64,000 nt of DNA from Roseomonas gilardii subsp. gilardii (GCF_023078375.1 NZ_CP095554.1:308501-372500), one strand, 5' to 3'; shown: positions 9,503 to 18,295, numbered from the stretch's first letter. The notes: generated from the letters alone by a model not told the origin. Made by a program: numbers and translations.

Positions 9503-11506
9503 TCACTCCCCCGCCGCCATGGAGGCCAGGCGGGCCTGTTCCGTCCGCGCCACAACATCCGCCGGGATGTAGAAGTCGCGCTTGTAGTTGAAGGTGTGGG
9601 CGATGGCGGCGACCAGGATGGCCACGAAGCTCAGTGCCGCCAGCCACCACATGTACCAGATCATCGCGAAGCCGAAGACCAGCGAGAAGCCGGCCAGGAT
9701 GATCCCGGCGCCGGTGCCCTTGGGCATGTGGATCGGGCGGTAGCCGCTCTGCGGGTGCTCGTGGCCGCGCTGCTTCATGTCCCACCACGCGTCATGGCTG
9801 TGGATGACCGGGGTGAAGGCGAAGTTGTACTCCGGCGGGGGCGAGGAGGTCGCCCATTCCAGGGTACGGCCGTTCCAGGGATCGCCGGTCAGGTCGCGCA
9901 GCTGCTCGCGCTTCATGAAGCTCACCACCAGCTGGATGATGAAGCTCAGGATGCCGATCGCGATCAGGAAGGCGCCGAAGGCGGCGATGATGAACCAGAT
10001 CTGCAGCGAGGGGTCGTCGAAGTGGTTGACGCGGCGGGTCACGCCCATCAGCCCCAGGACGTAGAGCGGCATGAAGGCGAAGTAGAAGCCGATCAGCCAG
10101 AACCAGAAGGACATCTTGCCCCAGAAGGGATCGAGCTTGAAGCCGAAAGCCTTGGGGAACCAGTAGGTGATGCCGGCCAGCATGCCGAAGACCACGCCGC
10201 CGATGATGACGTTGTGGAAGTGGGCAATCAGGAACAGCGTGTTGTGGAACTGGAAGTCGGCCGGGGGAATGGCGAGCATCACGCCCGTCATGCCGCCGAT
10301 GGTGAAGGTGACCATGAAGCCCACGGTCCACATCATCGGCACCTCGAACCGGATGCGGCCGCGGTACATGGTGAAGAGCCAGTTGAACAGCTTGGCACCC
10401 GTCGGGATCGAGATGATCATCGTCGTGATGCCGAAGAAGGAGTTCACGCTGGCGCCGGAGCCCATGGTGAAGAAGTGGTGCAGCCAGACCAGGTAGGACA
10501 GGATGGTGATCACCACCGTGGCGTAGACCATGGAGGTGTAGCCGAAGAGGCGCTTCGAGCAGAAGGTGGAGACCACCTCCGAGAACACGCCGAAGGCCGG
10601 CAGGATCAGGATGTAGACCTCAGGATGGCCCCAGATCCAGATGAGGTTGACATACATCATGGGGTTGCCGCCGAGGTCGGCGGTGAAGAAGTTCGTCCCC
10701 ACATAGCGGTCGAGCGAGAGCAGGGCGAGCACCGCGGTCAGCACCGGGAAGGCCGCGACGATCAGCACGTTGGTGCAGAGCGCGGTCCAGGTGAAGACCG
10801 GCAGCTTCATCATGGTCATGCCCGGCGCGCGCATCTTCACGATGGTCGCGATCAGGTTGACGCCCGATAGCAACGTGCCGATGCCCGCGATCTGCAAGGC
10901 CCATATGTAGTAGTCCACCCCGACCCCGGGATTGGCCTCGTAGCCGGAGAGCGGCGGATAGGCGAGCCAGCCGGTCTGGGCGAATTCGCCGATGAACAGC
11001 GACATCATCACCAGGACGGCGCCGGCCGTGGTCATCCAGAAGCTGAAGTTGTTCAGGAAGGGGAAGGCCACGTCCCGGGCACCGATCTGCAGCGGCACCA
11101 CGAAGTTCATCAGGCCCGTCACCAGCGGCATGGCCATGAAGAAGATCATGATCACGCCATGGGCGGTGAAGACCTGGTCGTAGTGGTGCGGCGGCAGATA
11201 GCCCTCGGAGCCGTTGAAGGCGATGGCCTGCTGGGTCCGCATCATGACCGCGTCGGCGAAGCCACGCAGCAGCATGATGATGGCCAGGATCACGTACATG
11301 ACCCCGATCTTCTTGTGGTCCACCGAGGTGAACCATTCCTTCCAGAGATAGCCCCAGAGGCGGAAATAGGTGAGCGCGCCGAGCACGGCGAGACCGCCGA
11401 TGGCCACGCCGATGAAGGTCACGATCAGGATGGGTTCGTGATACGGAATCGATTCGAGCGAGAGCCGCCCGAACACGAGTGTCGCGAGGTCCGTGCTGGA
11501 GGACAT
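9503..11506 (-). CDS. cyoB: cytochrome o ubiquinol oxidase subunit I (catalytic)
   Basis: 667 residues, full length for the family. This subunit carries the low-spin heme, the high-spin heme and CuB, and pumps protons while reducing oxygen with ubiquinol. Visible ligands and motifs include the first heme His in [11 protein letters not shown], the CuB motif [17 protein letters not shown] with the cross-linked His/Tyr, the His pair in WLHHFFT, and HFHNVIIGG near helix X. A quinol-oxidase-specific N-terminal helix precedes the core. A 149-bp gap with a hairpin separates it from cyoA. Confidence 0.97.
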   Translation of the reverse strand: MSSSTDLATLVFGRLSLESIPYHEPILIVTFIGVAIGGLAVLGALTYFRLWGYLWKEWFTSVDHKKIGVMYVILAIIMLLRGFADAVMMRTQQAIAFNGSEGYLPPHHYDQVFTAHGVIMIFFMAMPLVTGLMNFVVPLQIGARDVAFPFLNNFSFWMTTAGAVLVMMSLFIGEFAQTGWLAYPPLSGYEANPGVGVDYYIWALQIAGIGTLLSGVNLIATIVKMRAPGMTMMKLPVFTWTALCTNVLIVAAFPVLTAVLALLSLDRYVGTNFFTADLGGNPMMYVNLIWIWGHPEVYILILPAFGVFSEVVSTFCSKRLFGYTSMVYATVVITILSYLVWLHHFFTMGSGASVNSFFGITTMIISIPTGAKLFNWLFTMYRGRIRFEVPMMWTVGFMVTFTIGGMTGVMLAIPPADFQFHNTLFLIAHFHNVIIGGVVFGMLAGITYWFPKAFGFKLDPFWGKMSFWFWLIGFYFAFMPLYVLGLMGVTRRVNHFDDPSLQIWFIIAAFGAFLIAIGILSFIIQLVVSFMKREQLRDLTGDPWNGRTLEWATSSPPPEYNFAFTPVIHSHDAWWDMKQRGHEHPQSGYRPIHMPKGTGAGIILAGFSLVFGFAMIWYMWWLAALSFVAILVAAIAHTFNYKRDFYIPADVVARTEQARLASMAAGE

Positions 11507-11534
11507 GGGTCTACTCTGTCACTTCGTGATCGAA

Positions 11535-11558
11535 GGCCGGACCCTGGAAGGTCCGGCC
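11535..11558 (-). promoter_or_regulatory. hairpin in the cyoA-cyoB intergenic gap
   Basis: A 9-bp perfect inverted repeat, GGCCGGACC-N6-GGTCCGGCC, lies in the 149-bp spacer between cyoA and cyoB. There is no following T-tract on the minus strand, so a full terminator is unlikely. An attenuator or an RNA-processing and stability element that sets the subunit II to subunit I ratio is possible but unproved. Confidence 0.5.
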
Positions 11559-11655
11559 GGTTTCACGGGCCACCGAGGCTCCTCCGAAGCCAGAGGGGCA
11601 GGCACCCGGTGGGATGGGTCGGCCGCCGGCGGGAAGCCGGCGGCGGGGGCGGGGA

Positions 11656-12732
11656 TCAATTCGCGGCCTCGGCCTGGGCGCGACCATAGGGGTCGGCGGG
11701 GGTGCAGAGAGCCATCACGTAGCGCTGGCGGGGCGCGTTGCGGTCGGCCTCCCGGCTTTCCGCGGCGCCGCTGCGCGATGCCGCCGGACGGCTGGCCACG
11801 TTGAAGGTGCCTGCCGGGCCGAGCCCGCCATTGGCGTCGATGCGCATCATCTGGCTCTGGCACATCCGGCTGGTGTCGACGCAGCGGTCCAGGATGGCGG
11901 CGAAGAGCTCAGGATCGACGGTGCGGAAGCGGCGCACCGGCTCCTTCTGGCTGGGTCGCTCCAGCTGCAGATAGACGGCGCGGGTCAGGTCCTCGCTCGA
12001 GGTCTTGGCCTCCACCACCCAGCGGCCGAATTCCTCCTGGCTCATGCCCTTGAACTGGAAGTGCATGTCGGAGAAGCCGGCGCCGCTGTAGTTGGCCGAG
12101 AAGCCCTGGTAGCTGCCGGGCTTGTTGATCACCGCGTGCAGCTTCGTCTCCATGCCGGGCATGGAGTAGATCTGCCCCGCCAGGGCCGGGATGGAGAAGG
12201 AGTTCATCAGGGCCGAGGAGGTGATCCGGAAGTTGATCGGCACGTCCACCGGGGCGGCCACCTCGTTGACCGTGGCGATCCCCTGCTCCGGGTAGATGAA
12301 GAGCCACTTCCAGTCGAGGGACACGACCTGGATCTCCAGGGGCTTCATGTCCTCCGTCACCGGCCGTTCCGCGTCGATGCGCGCCAGCGGGCGGAAGGGG
12401 TCGAGCAGATGGGTGCTGACCCAGGTTATGGCGCCCAGCGCGATGATGATCGCCAGGGGCATGGCCCAGATGACCACCTCCAGGGCCGTGGAATGGTACC
12501 ATTCCGGATCGTACTTCGCCTTGGAGTTCGAGGCGCGGTAGCGCCAGGCGAAGATCAGGGTCAGCAGGATCACCGGGACGATGATCAACAGCATCAGGAA
12601 GGTGGAGATCACGATCAGGTCACGCTGCTGGACAGCAACATCACCCGACGGATTCAGGACCACCATTTTGCAGCCGGACAGCAGCGCGGCCAGCGCCACC
12701 AGGGGCAGGGTACGCAGGATCTTGGAGGGCAT
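11656..12732 (-). CDS. cyoA: cytochrome o ubiquinol oxidase subunit II
   Basis: 358 residues. An N-terminal lipoprotein signal ends in the lipobox ALLSGC, two transmembrane helices follow (about 40-62 and 85-105), then the periplasmic cupredoxin-like domain (LDWKWLFIYPEQGIATVNE, SALMNSFSIPALAGQIYSMPGM). CuA ligands are absent, as expected for a quinol oxidase. The C-terminal tail is longer than in the enterobacterial protein and carries extra Cys residues (RCVDTSRMCQSQM). The ATG at 12732 begins the lipoprotein signal; it is the first gene of the cyoABCD-SURF1 operon. Confidence 0.95.
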   Translation of the reverse strand: MPSKILRTLPLVALAALLSGCKMVVLNPSGDVAVQQRDLIVISTFLMLLIIVPVILLTLIFAWRYRASNSKAKYDPEWYHSTALEVVIWAMPLAIIIALGAITWVSTHLLDPFRPLARIDAERPVTEDMKPLEIQVVSLDWKWLFIYPEQGIATVNEVAAPVDVPINFRITSSALMNSFSIPALAGQIYSMPGMETKLHAVINKPGSYQGFSANYSGAGFSDMHFQFKGMSQEEFGRWVVEAKTSSEDLTRAVYLQLERPSQKEPVRRFRTVDPELFAAILDRCVDTSRMCQSQMMRIDANGGLGPAGTFNVASRPAASRSGAAESREADRNAPRQRYVMALCTPADPYGRAQAEAAN

Positions 12733-12795
12733 GCCACTCGATCGTGAAACTATGGTGCGATGCACAGCTTCTACGGAAGGACGGGCGCCGGAGGG

Positions 12796-12814
12796 ATTGG
12801 ACATTTTGTCCAAT
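12796..12814. promoter_or_regulatory. palindromic candidate operator upstream of cyoA
   Basis: A perfect inverted repeat, ATTGGACA-TTT-TGTCCAAT, lies 64 bp upstream of the cyoA start in the region divergent to the MFS gene. Its symmetry and position fit a dimeric regulator of the oxidase operon or of the divergent gene. I do not recognise the motif as Fnr (TTGAT-N4-ATCAA) or as a defined RegA site. Confidence 0.5.
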
Positions 12815-12964
12815 GGACGGTGGCTCGCCACGTATGCTGAGCTCTGCGACAATGCCTATAGGCTTGGGATCGAATCGGCAATCTTTCCGTGACGGAGACT
12901 GTCAACCCGCCGTGAGGATGCCAGGATACCCAGGCCGGCAAGTCGGAACGGGGAGGGTGGAATC

Positions 12965-14305
12965 TTGGTAGCGGTCACAGAAAGGCGCGGCATCCCGAAC
13001 TCGACGGAACTGGAACGGGATGCCCGGCGGGTCCATGAGGATGATCACGCCGTCTCCCCCGCGGAGATCGCGCTCGGCGTCGTTATCGGGCGCATGTCGG
13101 AGTTCTTCGACTTCTTCACCTATGCCCTCGCGTCGGTTCTGATCTTTCCCCGATTCTTCTTTCCGGACACCGATCCCACCTCGGCGATGCTGGCCTCCTT
13201 CGCCATCTTCTCCCTGGCCTTTATCGCCCGGCCGATCGGCTCATTCATCTTCATGGCCGTGGATCGCACCTATGGCCGGGGGGTGAAGCTGACCATCGCC
13301 CTTTTCCTGCTGGGCGGCGCCACCGCCGCGATCAGCTTCCTGCCCAGCTATGCCGAGAAGGGCGCCGCGGCTGTGGTGTCGCTGGCGGTGTTCCGCTTCT
13401 GCCAGGGCCTGGCCCTGGGAGGCGCCTGGGATGGCCTGGCCTCGCTCCTCTCGCTCAACGCGCCGCAGAACAAGCGTGGCTGGTATGCGATGATGCCACA
13501 GTTGGGGGCTCCCCTGGGCTTCATCCTGGCCGGCGCGCTCTTCGCCTTCCTCGCCACCACCTTGCCGGAGGCGGATTTCCAGGAATGGGGCTGGCGCTAC
13601 CCCTTCTTCGTGGCCTTTGCCATCAACGTGGTGGCCCTCTTCGCCCGCCTGCGCCTCGTGGCCACGCGGGAATTCTCCTCCCTGCTGGAGCGTGAGGAGC
13701 TGGAGGCCGTCCGGGTCACGGAGATGCTGCGCGCGAACGGTCGCAACGTGCTGATCGGCGCCTTCGTGCCGCTCGACTGCTTCGCCCTGTTCCATCTGGT
13801 GACGGTCTTCCCACTGGCCTGGATCGTGCTGCACACGGACCGGAACGCGGGGAACTTCATCCTGGTGCAGATGCTGGGGGCCGCCCTCTGCGCGGTCACC
13901 GTGGTCATCTCCGGCCTCCTGGCCGACCGGATCGGGCGGCGGAAGCTGCTGGGGATCGGCGCCGTGCTGATCGGTGCCTTCAGCTTCATCGCCCCCTTCC
14001 TGCTGGGTGGCGGACGGAGCGGGGAGGAGACCTTCGTGCTGCTGGGCTTCGGCCTGCTGGGCCTGGCTTTCGGCCAGGCCAGCGGTGCCGTCGCCTCGAA
14101 TTTCGAGCGCCGCTACCGCTACACGGGCTCGGCCATCACCTCGGACATCGCCTGGCTGATTGGCGCGGGCTTCGCGCCGCTGGTGGTGCTGGCCCTGTCC
14201 AACTGGTTCGGGCTGGCGGCGGTGGGCGCCTATCTTCTGTCCGGCGCGGTCTGCACCGTGGTCGCCCTGGCCACCAACCGACAGTTTGAGACGCGCGACC
14301 GGTAG
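12965..14305 (+). CDS. MFS transporter, metabolite:H+ symporter (MHS) type
   Basis: 446 residues with about 12 hydrophobic segments. Features of the MHS branch are an N-terminal cytoplasmic leader, EFFDFFTYALASVLIFPRFFF in the first helix, FIARPIGSFIF and DRTYGRGVKL in the helix 2-3 loop, and a second signature loop ADRIGRRKLLG (about residue 320). MHS proteins import organic acids or osmolytes by proton symport; the substrate here is not evident. The start is a TTG with a strong GGGGAGGG upstream; there is no suitable early in-frame ATG. Divergent from cyoA and followed by a terminator. Confidence 0.88.
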   Translation: MVAVTERRGIPNSTELERDARRVHEDDHAVSPAEIALGVVIGRMSEFFDFFTYALASVLIFPRFFFPDTDPTSAMLASFAIFSLAFIARPIGSFIFMAVDRTYGRGVKLTIALFLLGGATAAISFLPSYAEKGAAAVVSLAVFRFCQGLALGGAWDGLASLLSLNAPQNKRGWYAMMPQLGAPLGFILAGALFAFLATTLPEADFQEWGWRYPFFVAFAINVVALFARLRLVATREFSSLLEREELEAVRVTEMLRANGRNVLIGAFVPLDCFALFHLVTVFPLAWIVLHTDRNAGNFILVQMLGAALCAVTVVISGLLADRIGRRKLLGIGAVLIGAFSFIAPFLLGGGRSGEETFVLLGFGLLGLAFGQASGAVASNFERRYRYTGSAITSDIAWLIGAGFAPLVVLALSNWFGLAAVGAYLLSGAVCTVVALATNRQFETRDR

Positions 14306-14360
14306 GCCGGAACGGGGCCCCGTCCTGGGTCCCACCCCCCACTCGGCAGAAGATGAAAAA

Positions 14361-14396
14361 CCCTCGGGAGAACCGTTCTCCCGGGGGTCCTTTTCT
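14361..14396 (+). terminator. intrinsic terminator after the MFS gene
   Basis: A 12-bp stem (one G-T pair) with a CCG loop, 14361-14387, is followed by GTCCTTTTCT. It lies 55 bp after the MFS stop. It would also stop chromosomal transcription from entering the integrated element that begins at 14471. Confidence 0.8.
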
Positions 14397-14470
14397 GTTC
14401 TGCCCGCGGACATGCGCCTCAGCGAATCGGGCTCGGAAACAGATAGAAAAAGGGGGAAGCAAAGCGGGAA

Positions 14471-14489
14471 TGGTGGAGCTGAGGGGAAT
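14471..14489. other. attL: 19-bp att core (tRNA-Ala 3'-end copy)
   Basis: TGGTGGAGCTGAGGGGAAT is identical to the last 19 bases of tRNA-Ala (as read on the plus strand) at 24301-24319. Flanking bases differ on both sides (A/G before, A/C after), so the identity is exactly 19 bp. It marks the element's left end and lies within the reading frame of the primase gene. Confidence 0.9.
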
Positions 14490-15563
14490 ACCTCGGCCCT
14501 TCCGGATCAATATCTTAGCCCGGAAACCGCCTCTCCGCAGTCCCATGCAATCTCAACGGCTTACCCGGCCGCTGTAAACCGCAGATCCTCGCCAGACCAC
14601 CGCGATGGGCAACGGAATACCACACTCAGCGCGGGTGCGGTAGCGGATTTGCTGGCGCAGCAGATCGAGACCCTGGCCAGGGAGCTGATCGGCACCGATC
14701 CCACCAGCCGCCGGCCCGGCACGCTCCGCTTCCGTTCGCGCGGCAGCCTCGCGGTGGCGACCGCCGGCGCCGAGCGCGGGAGCTGGTACGACCATGAGGC
14801 CGGTGACGGCGGCGATGCCCTGGCGCTGGTCGCGCACCTGCGCCGCTGCTCCATGGGCGAGGCCTATGCCTGGGCGCTGGAATGGCTCGGCATGGCGCGC
14901 GGTGCCCAGATACCGCAGCAGCGCCCCCTCCCTGCCGCCAAACCCCTGACCGCGGTGCGGACCCCTGACACCATCGACCTCGCGCGGCGCCTCTGGAGCG
15001 AGGCGGGGGCGGCGCCGGGGACGCTGGTGGAGGCCTATCTCGCTTCGCGCGGCCTGACGCTGCCCTGGGACGCGCCGCTACGCTTCCATCCGAGATGCCC
15101 GCGCGGTGGCGATCGGCTCCCCGCCATGCTGGCGTTGATGACGGACCCGGCCACGGCCGAGCCCTGCGGCGTGCATCGGACCTTCCTGGCCCCGGACGGG
15201 CGCGGCAAGGCGCCGGGGCAAGCGAAGATGATGGCGGGCCATGCCGGCGTCATCCGCCTGGTGCCGGATGAGGAGGTGCATGACGGCCTCGGCCTGGCCG
15301 AGGGGATCGAGACGGCGCTGGCGGTGATGCAGCGGATCGGCTGGCGCCCGGTCTGGGCCGCCACCAGCGCCGGCGGCATCGCCCGCTTTCCCGTCCTGTC
15401 CGGCATCGCCGCGCTGACGATCTTCGCCGATGCGGACGATGGCGGGGCCGGGATGGAGGCGGCCCGGAAGTGCGGGGAGGCCTGGAGCGCCGCGGCGGAG
15501 GTGCGCATCCTGGCCGCGCCGCCCGGTGAAGACTTCGATGACGCCTCGCGGAGGGCTGCCTGA
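14472..15563 (+). CDS. Toprim-domain phage primase, body of a gene whose start lies across the att site
   Basis: The conserved part starts near SAGAVADLLAQQIETLARELIG (about 14620) and includes the RGSWYDHEAGDGGDAL segment of phage primase-like proteins. The Toprim residues are the Glu in GLAEGIETALAVM and FADADDGGAGMEAA. In the integrated state no ATG within the element precedes it. The only upstream in-frame ATG (14412) is chromosomal, just after a terminator, and lacks a ribosome-binding site; a TTG at 14649 is a weak alternative. After excision the frame continues through the core to the ATG at 24272, giving 373 residues. The stop overlaps the helicase ATG (TGATG). Confidence 0.85.
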   Translation, partial: GGAEGNTSALPDQYLSPETASPQSHAISTAYPAAVNRRSSPDHRDGQRNTTLSAGAVADLLAQQIETLARELIGTDPTSRRPGTLRFRSRGSLAVATAGAERGSWYDHEAGDGGDALALVAHLRRCSMGEAYAWALEWLGMARGAQIPQQRPLPAAKPLTAVRTPDTIDLARRLWSEAGAAPGTLVEAYLASRGLTLPWDAPLRFHPRCPRGGDRLPAMLALMTDPATAEPCGVHRTFLAPDGRGKAPGQAKMMAGHAGVIRLVPDEEVHDGLGLAEGIETALAVMQRIGWRPVWAATSAGGIARFPVLSGIAALTIFADADDGGAGMEAARKCGEAWSAAAEVRILAAPPGEDFDDASRRAA

Positions 15564-16690
15564 TGGACGGGCTGCCCCCCTCCCCCGAACAGGCCCTGGA
15601 AGCCGCCGGCGCCATCGTTACCCGCTTCGTGCCGAAGCCGGTCGGCCGGTTCCAGGTGCGGTCCTTCAACCAGTGCCGGGTGGATCACGCCAGCCGCTAC
15701 CTGATCAAGGGCATCCTGGCGCCGCGCGACTTCGGGCTGATCTTCGGGCAACCCGGCTGCGGCAAGAGCCTGGTGGGGCCCCTGCTCTGCCACGCGGTGG
15801 CGGAGGGCCGGCGGGTCTTCGGCCGGCGGACCCGCAAGAGCCGGGTGCTCTACATCGCCGCCGAGGCCGGTGCCGACATGGAGGTGCGGTTCTGCGCCAT
15901 GCGGGAGCGGTATGGCGACGTGGAGGGCCTGGACCTGATCGCGGTGCCGATCGACCTGCAGGACCAGAACAGCGGGGATCTCGAATACCTGCTGGCCGAG
16001 ATCGCCCGGCTCAAGCCCGACCTGATCGTGGTGGACACCATCGCCGCAGCCTTCCCCGGCCTGGAGGAGAACGAGGCGCGGGACATGGGCCGGGCGGTGC
16101 GCATCCTGCGCAGCCTGACCGAGCCGTCCGGCGCGGCCGTGCTGGCGATCCACCACGCGCCGAAGGAAGGCAACACGCCGCGCGGCTGGGGCGGCCTGAA
16201 CGGCGATGCGGACGTGACCATGCGTGTGGAAGGGCAGGACGATCAGCCCCGCAGCGTCACCTTCGGCAAGAACCGGAACGGCCCGAGCGGGCACGCCTTC
16301 ACCTTCGGGCTGGAGCTGGTGGAGCTGGGCGAGGACCAGGACGGCGACCCGATCCGCCGGCCGGTGGCGGTGGAGCTGGACGAAGAGGACCGGCAGAAGC
16401 CGCGCGGCAAGCCGCTCAACGACAACCAGATGGGGTGGCTGCGGGACCTTCAGAGCCTCTTCGCCACGCCGGATCTGGCCGTGATCCGAGCCCCTGCTCC
16501 GGACGCGCGTGGGGTGCCGACCCTCACGCGAGATCAGCTCCGCGTGGGATTGCGTGAGGCGGGAAGGTTCGAGTTGGACCGAAACGGGAACCTGACGGAG
16601 AAAGACCGCGGCAAGCTCCGGGACATGCTCAATGCACTGAAAGATAAGGGAAAAATTGGCCTGTCTGCCGATCTGGTTTGGCTCCTATGA
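15563..16690 (+). CDS. RecA-fold replicative helicase/AAA ATPase (RepA-like)
   Basis: 375 residues. Walker A is IFGQPGCGKSLVG (about residues 59-71), Walker B is DLIVVDTIAA (about 152-161), and AVLAIHHAPKEGNTPRGWGG resembles the motif 3 and arginine-finger region of plasmid RepA/phage hexameric helicases. The C-terminal 90 residues look like a winged-helix extension. It follows the primase with a one-base overlap, so the two are coupled and form a replication module: primase plus 5'-3' helicase, with iteron-like DNA downstream. This is the pairing seen in small mobilizable replicons and satellites. Confidence 0.85.
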   Translation: MDGLPPSPEQALEAAGAIVTRFVPKPVGRFQVRSFNQCRVDHASRYLIKGILAPRDFGLIFGQPGCGKSLVGPLLCHAVAEGRRVFGRRTRKSRVLYIAAEAGADMEVRFCAMRERYGDVEGLDLIAVPIDLQDQNSGDLEYLLAEIARLKPDLIVVDTIAAAFPGLEENEARDMGRAVRILRSLTEPSGAAVLAIHHAPKEGNTPRGWGGLNGDADVTMRVEGQDDQPRSVTFGKNRNGPSGHAFTFGLELVELGEDQDGDPIRRPVAVELDEEDRQKPRGKPLNDNQMGWLRDLQSLFATPDLAVIRAPAPDARGVPTLTRDQLRVGLREAGRFELDRNGNLTEKDRGKLRDMLNALKDKGKIGLSADLVWLL

Positions 16691-16697
16691 CGGGCGA

Positions 16698-16821
16698 CAC
16701 CAGGCCACGTGTGACGCGTGTGATTTGCGTGAGAAACCGCGTGAGAAGTTTTCCGGGGTCCGCGTGTGATGCGTGTGACGCGTGTGGTCCCCCTTTAGGG
16801 GGGACCACACGCGTCACACGC
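16698..16821. repeat. iteron-like GTGTGA repeats, candidate replication origin
   Basis: Directly after the helicase stop, variants of GCGTGTGAY and CGCGTGAGA occur at least seven times in about 90 bp (for example 16703, 16711, 16724, 16734, 16762, 16771 and 16780). Clustered direct repeats next to a primase-helicase operon are typical of theta-type origins. No dedicated iteron-binding Rep protein is recognised, so the binder would have to be one of the unknown element proteins. This is a pattern-based inference. Confidence 0.5.
16771..16821. promoter_or_regulatory. 23-bp perfect inverted repeat (long hairpin)
   Basis: Arms 16771-16793 and 16799-16821 are exactly complementary, separated by TTTAG. 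The outer half of each arm is made of the GTGTGA iteron units, and the inner half is GGTCCCCC/GGGGGACC. There is no T-tract on either strand. It could be a Rho-independent-like stop for the replication operon, or a single-strand initiation hairpin for the primase. Confidence 0.75.
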
Positions 16822-16855
16822 GACGTTCGCCCCGCCATTCCGGCACTTGGAAGAG

Positions 16856-16975
16856 ATGGCCGAGAGGGTGAGGAGGTTGAGCCCGAGCCATCGCGATCCT
16901 GAACGGTTCCACGAAGAGAAGTCCGAGCTGGCGGCCGAGCTGCGGCGCCTGGCGCGGCAGTGGAAGGCGGCGTGA
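16856..16975 (+). CDS. small basic/acidic helical protein, unknown
   Basis: 39 codons from ATG 16856: a heptad-like charged helix ending RFHEEKSELAAELRRLARQWKAA. The frame stays open upstream, so the real start may be earlier. The amphipathic, coding-like composition and position after the replication operon suggest a small element-encoded DNA-binding or replication accessory protein. I do not recognise a family. Confidence 0.45.
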   Translation: MAERVRRLSPSHRDPERFHEEKSELAAELRRLARQWKAA

Positions 16976-17351
16976 CCAGGGCGGGTCACGCCCCGCGACC
17001 CGCCCGCTCCCCCTCCCGGGGAGCGGGAGCCCTCCCCCTCCGGGTCCCTCTCCCGATCCGGGGCAATGCCGGTGGCAAAGGTGCACGAGTTGCCTAGGTA
17101 CGACCCCGCCCTAGGGGGTTCCGCTTCCGCTTCGCGGAGAATGGCGGATAGCCGCCAGTTTTCGCCCCTCGGAGGGCCGTTCTAGCCGCGCGAGACAGGC
17201 GGAGGGGTTCCGTTTCGGGATGGCTGGCCCGGCCTGGGGGTTCCGGTTGATAGCGGCAACTCTGGACTTTCGGTGATCGTTCCTCCAATGTGCCGAAACC
17301 GCCGGACAGATGCCGTGTCCGTGCGGGGCTTGGCCAGGCCCACGCATCCAT
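16976..17351. other. non-coding stretch before the Panacea gene
   Basis: No convincing gene on either strand. It contains three direct copies of GGGGTTCCG at 17115, 17204 and 17237. These could be regulator sites for the downstream toxin-antitoxin-like pair, but there is nothing else to support this. Confidence 0.4.
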
Positions 17352-17906
17352 ATGACAGGTATGACGGAAACCCCGATCCGCTTTCGCCCCAACCTCCGCA
17401 AGGCTTTGGAGGTCGTGCTATGGTGCGCCAGCAAGCGCGGCTCAGCCGACTTCCATACTGTGCTGAAGGTGCTGTTCGGTGCTGAGATCCAGCACCTGAA
17501 CGCGTGGGGACGCCCGATCGTGGGGGATACCTTCCACGCCATGCAGTTCGGGCCGGTCGCTGTGGGCACTTACGAACTCATGAAGCGCGAACCTCTCGCG
17601 CTAGAGGCTCTCGGTGATCCAGATCCCCCCTTCAAGGTGAAGGGCTACACTGTGACCCCGCTTAGAGCCCCGGATCTGGAAGCCTTTTCCCAGAGTGAGC
17701 TTGACGCTCTGGAAGCTGGCTGGGTCGAGTTCGGTCACCTGCCTTTCATGAGCCGAACCGAGGTATCTCATCAGCATCCTGCATGGCAGCGCGCTTGGGA
17801 TATCGGCCGCAACCGCATGGATTGGGCTGATTTCCTGGAAGGGGAAAACGCTACTCCTGAGGCCAGGGACGATTTGGCGGAAGTGGGGCTGGCGCTGCGA
17901 CTGTGA
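17352..17906 (+). CDS. Panacea-domain (SocA-like/DUF4065) antitoxin
   Basis: 184 residues. The N-terminal two thirds match the Panacea fold: LRKALEVVLWCASKRGSADFHTVLKVLFGAEI, a GRPIVGDTFHAMQFGPV segment and TYELMK. Panacea proteins are versatile antitoxins that neutralise unrelated toxins encoded beside them, and some act as protease adaptors. The next gene overlaps by four bases (GTGA), the arrangement of a toxin-antitoxin pair. ATG 17352 and ATG 17361 are both possible starts and neither has a strong ribosome-binding site. Base composition is less GC-rich than the surrounding element, suggesting separate acquisition. Confidence 0.82.
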   Translation: MTGMTETPIRFRPNLRKALEVVLWCASKRGSADFHTVLKVLFGAEIQHLNAWGRPIVGDTFHAMQFGPVAVGTYELMKREPLALEALGDPDPPFKVKGYTVTPLRAPDLEAFSQSELDALEAGWVEFGHLPFMSRTEVSHQHPAWQRAWDIGRNRMDWADFLEGENATPEARDDLAEVGLALRL

Positions 17907-18295
17907 TCCTCCTGCGGCCTGGCGATGTAGTTGCGATCTTCGATGGCACGACCCGGCCGCCGAAGACCAAGCGCATAATTGCGGTCTCAGTTGGCGAAGG
18001 TTGGTTCCTGCGCATCAACACGAGATCAATCTGGCGGCCTCATCTGTCCATGACGGTACGCGCCAATCCCGGCTGTATCGAGCATGACAGCTTCATCGAG
18101 CTTCGCGGCCTTCTGGATATGGACATGGCCGGTCTAGCGGAGATGTTGGATCGTCAGGAAGCTGCGGTAATTGGCCGAATTAGCGCGGGAACAGCTCGCT
18201 CCATCATCCAGGCGGTGCAGACAACCCCGACCTTTCGTGCAACGGAAGCAGCTCGTATCGCCGAAGATCTGCGCATTTTAGCGGGTATTCCATAG
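17903..18295 (+). CDS. putative toxin partner of the Panacea antitoxin
   Basis: 130 residues, starting with GTG that overlaps the antitoxin stop. The first 70 residues (MILLRPGDVVAIFDGTTRPPKTKRIIAVSVGEGWFL in outline) have the look of a small SH3-like barrel as in PemK/MazF or related growth inhibitors, but no catalytic signature is clear. The C-terminal half is helical (RQEAAVIGRISAGTARSIIQ). Toxin status rests on gene order and coupling, not on homology, and an unrelated toxin fold is quite possible. Confidence 0.6.
   Translation: MILLRPGDVVAIFDGTTRPPKTKRIIAVSVGEGWFLRINTRSIWRPHLSMTVRANPGCIEHDSFIELRGLLDMDMAGLAEMLDRQEAAVIGRISAGTARSIIQAVQTTPTFRATEAARIAEDLRILAGIP

Noticed and set aside
14412-14470. 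Chromosomal ATG at 14412 as the true primase start
   Set aside because: It is in frame, but directly follows a terminator, has no ribosome-binding site, and its sequence belongs to the host side of attL, so it cannot be the element's own start.
17111-17569. Minus-strand frame upstream of and across the Panacea gene
   Set aside because: Its second half is antisense to a recognised Panacea domain and its residues are low-complexity.
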